Made by a program: the position numbers and the translations under genes
In this document: positions 43,313 through 53,200 of the stretch, piece after piece
How the letters are laid out: each line of letters begins with the position of its first letter
Numbering within the stretch: position 1 is the stretch's first letter
Assembly (NCBI GenBank): GCA_030681615.1
Contig: JAUXSA010000098.1
Coordinates: 62,001 to 126,000, forward strand
DNA: 64,000 nt
Origin: Bacteroidota bacterium
GTDB lineage: Bacteria; Bacteroidota; Bacteroidia; B-17B0; Aurantibacillaceae
Direction of reading: 5' to 3'
Notes under the pieces: model-generated
The model's database searches: none
The model's input: the letters and a program-made list of their open reading frames with translations, nothing else
Told to the model about the DNA's origin: nothing

Positions 43313-44741
43313 TTATTAAGTAAGGATAAATTTCTTCTAATGTAGTTTCTCCTTTTTCAAAAAGCTGCCAGGCGTTTTCTGCTAGCTTATGTATGTTATT
43401 TGTTTTGTAATAGAGATCTATATCAGTGCTGTTTATTTTTATTTGTTCAGTTAATTCTTTTGTAATATTTACAACTTCATATATCGCTTTTCTTCCTTTA
43501 TACCCAGTATAATAACAGTTGTTACAACCTTGGGCAATCATATTAACAGATATTGTCCTTGTTTGAAATTGTACAGGTAGTTCTGTTTTATTAAGGACTA
43601 CTTCCTTTTTGCAATTGGGGCAAAGCGTTCTTACTAATCTTTGTGCAACAGATAAATTAAGCGTGCTTGCAATTAAATATCCTGGTATTCCCATATCTAT
43701 CAACCGTGAGATGGTTCCCCACGCAGAATTTGTGTGAATTGTTGATAATACCAAGTGTCCTGTCAGAGCTGCGCGAATTGCCATCTGGGCTGTTTGTGCA
43801 TCACGAATTTCTCCAAGCATGATAATATCAGGATCTTGTCTCAAAAAAGTTTTTAAAGCTTCCGAATATGTTAGTCCAATATCTTCTTTTAGCTGAACTT
43901 GGTTAACACCATCTAATGTATATTCAATCGGGTCTTCAATAGTAACAATATTGTTTGTTGGTTTATTAAGTTGTTTTAATGTGGCGTATAGTGTTGTTGT
44001 TTTTCCCGAACCGGTTGGTCCGCTTATCAGAATAATGCCATTAGGTTTTTTAACTGATAAATTATAACGCTCAAGTTCGTCTTCACGAAATCCCAATTTT
44101 GAGATATTTATATGACTGGCATCGCTCCCTAATAAACGCAGAACAATTTTCTCACCATATAACGTTGGTAAAATAGAAACACGAATATCCAACTTGCTAT
44201 TTGCTATTTGAAATCTAATACGCCCGTCCTGGGGCATTCTTTTTTCAGCAATATCGCAGGAGGCTGCAATCTTAATTTTATTAATAAGCGTTGGGTATTC
44301 TGCTTTGCTGAGTTTATGCCTGTCAATTAAAACACCATTCACCCTAAATCTGATCCTACATTTCTCGCCATATGTTTCGATGTGAATGTCTGAGCTATGA
44401 AGAGTTTTAGCTTCGTTAACAAGTGTTTCAAGAAAATTATCTGCCTGTACACTTAATTTTACCTGCTGAACCTGATTTAAATTTTCTTCAGTATTATTTT
44501 TAGGATACCATTCAAATAGTTTTTTTTCAATCTCTTGTAATGGCTTTGATATTAATTGAATTTTTTTGCCAAGTACGATCTCTAATTCGTCCCTGACACT
44601 GGAATTGTTCTTTTCTGTATTTATAAACAAACACAAAACATCATTTTCGACTTTATACGGAATAACCTTATAAAACCAAGCCTGGCCTAACGAGATGATA
44701 TTTTTTAAATCAGCCGGTAATATGTCTTTGTCTATGATCAA
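43302..44741 (-). CDS. GspE/PilB-type secretion ATPase
   Basis: A 479-residue hexameric motor ATPase. The N-terminal T2SSE_N-like domain (about 1-80) is followed by the ATPase core: Walker A GPTGSGKTTTLYATL near 243, the Asp box IEDPIEY, Walker B IIMLGEIRDAQTAQMA and the His box STIHTNSA. A zinc tetracysteine follows (CPNCKKEV ... CNNCYYTG). It is the first gene of the operon and powers pilin assembly. Retraction ATPase and GspF genes are not in view. Confidence 0.93.
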   Translation of the reverse strand: MIIDKDILPADLKNIISLGQAWFYKVIPYKVENDVLCLFINTEKNNSSVRDELEIVLGKKIQLISKPLQEIEKKLFEWYPKNNTEENLNQVQQVKLSVQADNFLETLVNEAKTLHSSDIHIETYGEKCRIRFRVNGVLIDRHKLSKAEYPTLINKIKIAASCDIAEKRMPQDGRIRFQIANSKLDIRVSILPTLYGEKIVLRLLGSDASHINISKLGFREDELERYNLSVKKPNGIILISGPTGSGKTTTLYATLKQLNKPTNNIVTIEDPIEYTLDGVNQVQLKEDIGLTYSEALKTFLRQDPDIIMLGEIRDAQTAQMAIRAALTGHLVLSTIHTNSAWGTISRLIDMGIPGYLIASTLNLSVAQRLVRTLCPNCKKEVVLNKTELPVQFQTRTISVNMIAQGCNNCYYTGYKGRKAIYEVVNITKELTEQIKINSTDIDLYYKTNNIHKLAENAWQLFEKGETTLEEIYPYLINEN

Positions 44742-45001
44742 AGGATTAATTCAAAATGTTTTCGAAGTAAAATTTAGGCATAATATCTGTGCAAAATATA
44801 CTTTGCTTTTTTTTTCGTAGAAGTACGATATCGGCATTTGCATAAATACTAAACGATGATTTGTGTAAATACAGTTAGCTCAATTAGAGGAAATGCTTTT
44901 TAATAAATATTAACACTAATTAAATAATTCGTATGAGTACTTATATTTTTTTTTAATGAGGGTAATAATTTAGTAAACGTTAACCAATTCAAATAATTGA
45001 A
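44742..45001. other. Divergent promoter region of the secretion and RHS operons
   Basis: This 260-bp AT-rich gap drives the secretion operon leftwards and the RHS operon rightwards. It contains a small hairpin (GCAAA-N6-TTTGC, 44791-44806) followed by nine T. I found no full TAnnTTTG match on either strand, so promoter positions are not assigned. Confidence 0.5.
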
Positions 45002-45514
45002 ATGAAGTATCTAAGAATATTTATGTTTTTGAGTCTTGTATTAGTAACAAAACAGATCAACGCTCAGGCTATTACAACAGGAACAGTTACTGTTCTGACT
45101 TCTGATTCTTCTACATATACCATTTTGACCGGACAAATTATGAGTATAGGTGTGAATGGTAATTTTTCTGGTAAAATAAATCTAAATGGCGGTACAATAA
45201 TCAACAAAGGAATATTTCACCCGGATTCAACAATCTTCATAAAAGGTAGAATTATAAATAATGGAACCTTAACATTAGATTCTCAGGTTTCGCTTGGTGC
45301 AAATAGTTTTTTGAGTAATAATATAGGAGGAGCAATAAATATTGCTGGCAACTTAACTATTGCTGATGGAACATTAATAAATAATGGCACATTGAGTGTT
45401 ACTCAAGACCTTCAAAATAATTCAGGCACTTTAAATAATAGCCACATAATAAATTGCGATCATCTAACAGGCAATAATGTAATCACTAACACTGGAACAA
45501 TTAACACCAATTAA
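45002..45514 (+). CDS. Exported protein with beta-helix-like NNGT repeats
   Basis: A 170-residue protein with a signal peptide (about 1-22, ending INAQ). The mature part repeats short units such as GTIINKGIF, GRIINNGTL, GTLINNGTL and GTLNNSHII, about every 16-24 residues, as in parallel beta-helix adhesins. It is the first gene of the RHS operon. Function unknown; it may be a surface or secreted part. The next gene follows after 4 bp. Confidence 0.7.
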   Translation: MKYLRIFMFLSLVLVTKQINAQAITTGTVTVLTSDSSTYTILTGQIMSIGVNGNFSGKINLNGGTIINKGIFHPDSTIFIKGRIINNGTLTLDSQVSLGANSFLSNNIGGAINIAGNLTIADGTLINNGTLSVTQDLQNNSGTLNNSHIINCDHLTGNNVITNTGTINTN

Positions 45515-45518
45515 AATT

Positions 45519-46154
45519 ATGATGATAGCTAAAATAAATATTAAATTTTTTCTTGTAACAATATTAGTTTGTTTCTTGTTTCAGGAAAACTTTTCACAAC
45601 GTTGCACGGTAAGCGTTACGGTTAGCCCATCTACCACAACTTTTGTTGTTGGAGCAACAAATTGTTCTCTGACGTCTACTCCGGTAGGTGGGGTTCCACC
45701 TTATACTTATTATTGGGAACCAAATGTTTATTTCGTTGGTCCAAGCACAAATACCAGCCAAAACCCAGTAGTAAATCCACCAATATCTATAGTTTATACT
45801 GTTACTGTTATTGATAATTCTGATTGTAGTGCTTCAGCAACCGTTGAAGTAATAGCAAAGCCGTATGCATTATTAAACAAAACGCCGGATGGAGAATATT
45901 ATAAGCTTGCTGATAATAAGTTGCTTTTCAAATATGATGAACAATATGCGGCAACGAGTCTTGTATATTATGTTATGAATAAAACACATTCTGTTGTTGC
46001 TTCTTATGCTGTAAATAATATTTCATCCAGTTTAGTCGTGAATATGGGAGACAATCGATATTATTTAGATGCAGCAGCATTACCAACCGGCTATTATACT
46101 TTAGAAGTGATTAATGAAAAAAAAGAAAAATTATACTTAAGATTTAAAAGATGA
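45519..46154 (+). CDS. Exported SprB-repeat/PKD-like protein
   Basis: A 211-residue protein with a signal peptide (about 1-27). Residues about 30-115 form an Ig-like/SprB-type repeat (GGVPPYTYYWEPN, then IVYTVTVIDNSDCSASATV), common in Bacteroidota surface proteins. The last 90 residues end LPTGYYTLEVINEKKEKLY-LRFKR, reminiscent of type IX sorting domains, but without the usual full motif. It overlaps the next gene by 4 bp. Confidence 0.7.
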   Translation: MMIAKINIKFFLVTILVCFLFQENFSQRCTVSVTVSPSTTTFVVGATNCSLTSTPVGGVPPYTYYWEPNVYFVGPSTNTSQNPVVNPPISIVYTVTVIDNSDCSASATVEVIAKPYALLNKTPDGEYYKLADNKLLFKYDEQYAATSLVYYVMNKTHSVVASYAVNNISSSLVVNMGDNRYYLDAAALPTGYYTLEVINEKKEKLYLRFKR

Positions 46155-46684
46155 TGAATATGCTAAAAAATTTAATTATAGGAGTTGCGTTCATTGCAGG
46201 TATTGCGGGGTTTGTTATCTCGCTTAATCACAAAGATGTTGAACTTGTTTACGTTGACATGGGAAAATTGTATGACAATTTTGCGTTGACCAAAGAACTT
46301 AATGTTGATATGGAGAAAATCATAAAGACTAGAAAAAGCATAACAGATTCATTATATGAAGACCTGAGGGTAAAAACTCAGGAATTGAAATTCAAGGAAA
46401 AGAAAACTATTGAGGATATTCAAAAAATAGCAAAAATTGAAGAAGAGTACATGTACAAACAACAACAGTTTGAAAAAGAAAACCAAATGACCTCTGCTGA
46501 TTATATGAATAAAATATGGAATCAGATCAATCAATTTGTTGAGGATTATGGAACTGAAAAAAAATACGCCTTTGTTCTTGGGGCAAATGGACAGGGCAAT
46601 ATCATGTTTGGAGATAAAGGCAAGAATGTAACAACAGATGTGATCGCGTATATTAATAATCGTTACAACGATAAAATGAAGTAA
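46151..46684 (+). CDS. OmpH/Skp-like periplasmic coiled-coil chaperone
   Basis: A 177-residue protein: an N-terminal membrane or signal segment, then a strand (VELVYVDMGKLYDNF), a long helical hairpin (about 50-130) rich in Lys/Glu, and a final strand region (KYAFVLGANGQGNIMFGDKG). This is the Skp/OmpH fold, a periplasmic holdase for outer-membrane or large exported proteins. The position two genes before a 2167-residue exported RHS-type protein suggests it may serve as a dedicated chaperone. The ATG overlaps the previous stop (ATGA). Confidence 0.78.
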   Translation: MMNMLKNLIIGVAFIAGIAGFVISLNHKDVELVYVDMGKLYDNFALTKELNVDMEKIIKTRKSITDSLYEDLRVKTQELKFKEKKTIEDIQKIAKIEEEYMYKQQQFEKENQMTSADYMNKIWNQINQFVEDYGTEKKYAFVLGANGQGNIMFGDKGKNVTTDVIAYINNRYNDKMK

Positions 46685-46686
46685 GA

Positions 46687-47292
46687 ATGTTTAAAAACTT
46701 AACCATAATAATTTTCTTGATTTTTGCCACATGTGCGTGTAATAAAAAAAAGTCATTGGCTTCCGATGATTATATTAAATATTTAAATTCAAAAGATGGC
46801 GGTTTAATAAATCTTAAAGAGTTTAATGACATAGTATTTAAAGCAAAAATTCAAACTCCTGAAATGATCGCCCTTTCTTATTCCTCAGGCTCTGAAATGA
46901 ATCAGATTAAGTATAAAAAAGATCTTCAAGATCATAAGGGGCAAATAAATTTTATTGTGTTAATAGAAGATGCAAATAGCAATAAGAAAGTTAAAGAAGC
47001 GGTTGTAACAAAAGAAACTTACGGTCAAATATTAGCTTATGGCAATACGGGGCTGAAAGATGATTTTAAATTAATACAAGGTGTCGATACAATATATTGT
47101 AGTCTTGTGATTGTTGAGCCGGCCAATTCCTTGCAGCCGATTGTGCGAATAGCTTTAAGTTTTTCGGGAGTTAATTCATTATCAGAAAGTGACCTAACCT
47201 TGATCTATAATGACAAAATATTTAACCAGGGTCCTATAAAGTTTAATTATTCAAAAAGCACATTTCAAAATATTCCTGATCTTAAATTATAA
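46687..47292 (+). CDS. Lipoprotein of unknown function
   Basis: A 201-residue protein with a lipoprotein signal (FLIFATCACNKKK, lipid-anchored Cys at about 16 or 18). The mature part is mainly beta (QINFIVLIEDANS, TIYCSLVIVEP, PIVRIALSFSGV) and of no recognised family. It lies 3 bp before the large RHS-type gene, so a role with that protein is likely, for example anchoring at the outer membrane. Confidence 0.7.
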   Translation: MFKNLTIIIFLIFATCACNKKKSLASDDYIKYLNSKDGGLINLKEFNDIVFKAKIQTPEMIALSYSSGSEMNQIKYKKDLQDHKGQINFIVLIEDANSNKKVKEAVVTKETYGQILAYGNTGLKDDFKLIQGVDTIYCSLVIVEPANSLQPIVRIALSFSGVNSLSESDLTLIYNDKIFNQGPIKFNYSKSTFQNIPDLKL

Positions 47293-47295
47293 ATT

Positions 47296-50200
47296 ATGAA
47301 GAAAAAATTTTTAAGACAAGTTGCATTTTTTATGGCCTTAAACATTTTGTTTGAAGTCGCATCACCTACGGTGGCAATGGCTCTAACTAACGGCTCTACT
47401 CAACCTGATTTTATTGGATTTGAACCTGCCAACTCATCAGAAATGATAGATTTATTTACCGGCGACTTTAAATATAACATTCCTATAATGGATGTGGATG
47501 GTTACCCGTTGAACATATCATATCATGCCGGACAAAATATGGAAAGTGAAGCGAGTTGGGTTGGATTGGGTTGGAGCTTAAATCCAGGCGCATTAAATAG
47601 AAATGTAAGGGGGTTACCAGATGATTTTAACGGCGAATTATTAAGTTCATATACAAGCATTAAACCTCATGCTGCAATGGGCGCTGGGTTTCAAAAATCT
47701 GCATTTCTTGGCCCTAACGTTGAGTTTCAAAATTTCGGAGTCGCTAATAAGATTGGTGGATCTGGTGCAATCGTACTAACTTATAATAATTATAAAGGTT
47801 ATGGACTTGAGGTGGAACTGGATGGGCAAAATACAATGACAACAAAAGCTGGTCTCTATAGCTCTTCGCACACTAATGGGGTGGGAATGAAAATTTCCTC
47901 ACAAGATGGGGGTACATTAAGTCATAATTACGCAAACGGCGTTGGAGTGAATTTTGGTCAGGCTGGTATTAATAGTGTTAATGTGAGTGCTTCTATGGGG
48001 GAAGGAACGAGCACGAATACAAGAACGGGAGCCGTTTTTAAAAGCGCGAGTCAAGGCTTGGGTGTTTCCGTATCTGTTAATGGATCTACTTTTGGTGTTG
48101 GTGGGAGCATTTCTCACACAATTCCAACCGGCAATGTATCTTATGCTCCTAGCATTAATAATAATTATACAGGCCATGGCTTTAGTCTAAGTGCTAAGGC
48201 TGGTTTATGGGGTGCATGTAAACTTTTCGTCGCGTTTGTTGCTATGCAGCAAGGTCCAATTAGCGGTGGTTTGCAGAAAGGTTTTAAGGGCTATTATAAC
48301 TTAAATAAACTAGAAGAAAAATCCAGAACTACACCTTCATACGGTTATTTGTATTCTGAAAATGCACCCGAAGATGCTCTCATGGATTTTAATCGCTTTC
48401 GTGATGGATCCATAATGGATGAAACACCAAATCTTAATTTAACAGTTGGTGACTATGATGTTTTCTCTGCTAACGCACAGGGGTTAGGCCTTGCCTTCAG
48501 GCCGTTTAGAAGTGATATTGGTGTTTACCATGATAATGTTGGGCAAACAAAAAGTAAAAATTTTCCTATTGAAGGAGAACTTGGTGTAGGCCTTCTTGTG
48601 CATTTTTTGATGAATATATCTAAGACAACCAACAATGGTAAAAGTGGTGTTTGGAATACATTAATAAATAGTTCACTTGCGTTTAATAATAAAGATATTC
48701 GTTTGACGGCAAACCAGTTTTATGAGAAGTATTATTTCAAACAACTGGGAGAAATTGCTGGCCGGGATGCAAATTTTGATGCCGCAAGAGGTGGAGAAGG
48801 CCTCACTAGCCCTTTCTTGCAAAAGATAGGGAATGACTATCATGCTTTATCCATGATTTCCGGTGCAAACAAAACTAAACGTGAGACAAGGAATAATTAT
48901 ATTCAATCGCTTACTGCTAGTGAAGCAACTAAATATGGTAATGAACCCTCTATTACCCTTTACCCTAAAACAACAGCAAGCGTTGATCCCTCTACAAGAT
49001 TGGTAGTTGCTGACCCAACTTATAGCTTAATGAGCAGGACTACAAAAACTCTGAGCGTATTATCAGGAACTGCAATGGTAACCTCAACAGCTACAATTGG
49101 CCATCATTTGTCAGAGGTTAGTGTAACTAATCCAGAAGGTACACGATACATTTATGGTATCCCATCTTACAATCTGGTAAAGAACAAAGTAATTTTTAAT
49201 GCGTCAAATAGAACTGAAGGTGCTTACCAGGGTAATGGTTTTCCCGGGGCAACTTATTGTACTACCTGTCATGTTCTTCCTCACTCTGATAATTACCAAA
49301 CTGTTCAATACGATCCAACGGGATCTGGCAAAGAAATGGTAAATAACAACGTTAGAGGAGCAGATAATTTTTACAGACAAGAGATCACTCAACCTTATGC
49401 TACTACATATTTATTGACTTCAATTCTTTCAACCGACTATGTAGACATCACCGGAGACGGACAAACTTATGATGATCTTGGGAACTTCACTAAGCTTAAC
49501 TATTATAAAAATAATAATTTTGGTTGGCGAGAGCCTTATTGTTTTCCTGGTGCAGCGAGTACCGGTACCCCGGGACATTGGGCGACAACAAAAGGAACTT
49601 TATCTTTATCAGCTAACCAAGCGAATTTCGAGCCGGGTTTGATCGCTGATGAATTAGATGATAGAGGATTTTACGAATATGGAGTGCGTGAAAATTATTA
49701 TGTACATTCCATCGAAACAAAAAACTATGTAGCCTTTTTTGAAACATCAGACAGGTATGATGGTATGGGTGTAAGTGATCCGAACGGAACCCCACAGACA
49801 AATCAAAATCTTAAACTGGATGTAATTAAATTATATTCTAAAAGCGAAATAATTGCCAAAGGCGGTGTCGCAAATTCTGTACCAATTAAAACAGTAAGAT
49901 TTGAATATGATTATTCTTTGTGTCCGGGAACTTTTAATAGCGATTATGAATCAACTTATAATTCTGATCGCGGCAAGTTAACTTTAAAAAGAATTTATTT
50001 TTCCTACGGAAATTCTGATAAATCAGCCTTATCTCCATATCAATTTACCTATGGCGGTAATTTTAACTATGGTCCTCGCGACATTGACCGCTGGGGTTCG
50101 TATAAGATCAACGGTGGCACTCCTACTGGAAGTCTTGGAGTGCTTAACAACCAGGAATTTCCTTATGCTGACCAAGATAAAACAAATGCTGATGCAGCTG

Positions 50201-53200
50201 CGGAAGCTTGGAACCTAACCCAGATCAAAACTCCAACCGGTGCTAATATCAATGTTACATACGAGTCTGATGATTACGGTTATGTTCAGAACGAACAGGC
50301 TGGGCAAATGCTTCAATTAAAAAACATTCTTGCTTCTCCAAATCCAACAGATGATGCAACTACATATTCACCAAATTCAAATATAAAAGACGCCGACTAC
50401 TTTTTAATTGATATGTCAAAGTTACACCGTGGTGTTTCTGCAACATCAACTTATTCAAATATTGCTGCAGCGAACAATTTTGTAAGAAAAAATATTATTA
50501 AACCGGGAAAAAAACTGTATTTCAAAAGTTTTTTAAAACTTGCCGGGCCAGGAAATTCTTTTGTATTAAAAAAGCCATATTATGAATTTGTAAGTGGTTA
50601 TGCAACCGTTTTGAATGTTGGTGTTTTCACTAGTACTCATGTTGCAAATACCTATTTAGATGGGCTTAATAACACCTGTTATAAATATGCCTATGTACAA
50701 GTGCAAAAAGAAATCGCTTATGATAGTAAGGATGTAAACCCAATTACAATTGCAGGCTGGGACTATATGCGAAATTTTTTACCACGCATTGCTTATCCAG
50801 GTTCAGAGCCGGCTAATATGGGCAACACTTCGCATAAACCACTTAAACAGTTTCAAAACATGGTGGTTGGTTTGGGTGTTGCTATGGCGGATTTTGTAAA
50901 CGGTATTAGTGGTAAACCTAATAAACGTTTTTACAATAAAAACTTTTGTAACGAAATGGATTTTTCAAAATCTTTTGTGAGGGCATATGTACCATATAAA
51001 ACAAAATTGGGTGGTGGTTACAGGGTTAAAAGAATTATAACAGAAGATAACTGGGATACAATGACATCAAGTCAGGAGGTTAAAAATACGTATGGGCAAG
51101 ATTATACTTATACCACAAAAGAAGGAACAACTACAATAAGTAGTGGTGTGGCTTTGTATGAACCACTTTTTGGAGGTGATGAGATCAGTCTTCGCCAACC
51201 AATTGAGTTTGATATTATAAAAAGCATGGCGCCCAATGATCACTTTTACCAAGAAAAACCTTTTGCTGAAACGCTTTATCCTGCTCCAATAGTCGGTTAC
51301 TCTAAGGTAACTGTTACCTCCATAGCAGATCCAGTAACTTCTCCAACCGTAACTGGAATTGGAAAAACTGAATTTGAATTTTATACAGCCAAAGATTTTC
51401 CTATCATTTATCAAACAACTGGAATTACAAAAAAACCTATCGATTCAGATATAATTGAAGACTTCATTATTTCTCCGTCTATAACAAAAATATTTCACGC
51501 ATCACAAGGGCATTTAGTAAAATTAAACGACATGCATGGCAAATTGAAATCGGTTTTAAGTTATGGCGAAGATAATCCAACAGCCCCAATTTCCGGCACA
51601 CGGTATTTCTACAAACAAGTTGGTCCAACAAATGGCAGCAAACAATTAATAACTTCTGTACAGACTATAAACGAAAAAAATCAAATTGCTACCGCGGCAA
51701 TGAGTCGAGATATTGATCTGTCAACTGATACACGAGAAAATATAAGTGAGTCTGTTACGTTGGGAAACAGTTTTTTATTGGAAATTGGTTTAGGTATAAA
51801 TCTTGTTGTTATTCCGCCGTTACCATACCCTGTTCCTACACCATTGCCTTTTCTCAATGAGATGCATGACGAAGTGATCTATGGTGAACAAAGGATTGGA
51901 GTGAGAACTGCTTCTATGACAAAAGTTATTCAACAATATGGTATACTCGATAAGGTTCAAAATTTTAATGAAAAAGCCAGTGTTACTACTCAAAATTTAT
52001 TATGGGATAAAAATACAGGCGCAGTAGTTTTAACGAGCACAACAAATAATCTTGATCAACCTGTTTATAACTTTAATTATCCCGCGTATTGGATGTACCC
52101 TCAAATGGGGCATGAATTTAATCGCGACAACATTGAAATAGCATGTCCTGTTTCTTCATCATTAACACTCTGGAATGCGACAACTGGAACGCTTGCTGTT
52201 TCTGGGTTTAATAACCCAAGGTTATTGTCATTAGGTGATGAGGTTACAGTAATGACAGCTACTACCAATATTTTTGTACCATCACTTACTAACTCTCTTG
52301 TTCCAGCAAGATTTTGGGTTACTTCAGATCCTATAAACCCATCAACAAATTATTTTTTATGTGATGAAACAGGTAAAATTTTGAATGGTTCAGCGCCTTA
52401 CAGTTTAAGTTCTGCCACCGATTATGTAATAAAAGTAACGCGACCTATAAACAGGAATAATTTAAACTCAAGTGCCGGGTACGTAACTTCTTTAACTACC
52501 CCCGTCATAAGTGGGATCATTGATTATACAAATGGAGTAACTCCACCTAAAATTATCGATGTTTCAGTGCAGGAATTTTGTACCGGCTCAAGTTTTTATC
52601 TTAACCCCGCTATGGCACAGCAGAGCTTAACCAATGTTTCTCCCTCTTATTCCGACACGCCTTTTAATCCTATTACAAGTGGTCTTTATGGAAATTTCAG
52701 GCCAAGTAAAACCTATAATTATAGTGTTGCACGAACATATACAACTCAACCAAATGTCAAAACTGATGGAGTTTATAGCGGCACTTTCTCACCATACTGG
52801 ATGTGTACCCCAGGTGCTGTTTGGTTTAAAAATGTTACTGCTGATTGGGTTGTAATGAATAATAATAAATATTATTCACCTTACGGCCAGTTGTTAGAGA
52901 TCGAAGATGGTATATCAATTCCTCATGCACAAAGATTTGGTTTTAATCATACTTTACCCACATTAAGTGCAACAAGTGCAAAAGCAGATGAAGTTGCTTT
53001 TGATAGTTTCGAAGATTATTCGGTGTATTCGTCTTTTACAAATACTACGCAGGTATACAATAATGATTATTTGGGCTTTTATAAACAGGTCACACAAGGA
53101 TCAAATGTACCAAGCTTTAACAATTCAACTGCGCATACTGGTAAATCTTCTCTTTATTTCGCTACCAGTAAGGCTGCTGTATTAACACACAATATGTATT

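Noticed and set aside
47917-48190. Overlapping frames on both strands inside the 2167-aa gene
   Set aside because: Low-complexity shadows of a Gly/Ser-rich coding region without protein-like domains.
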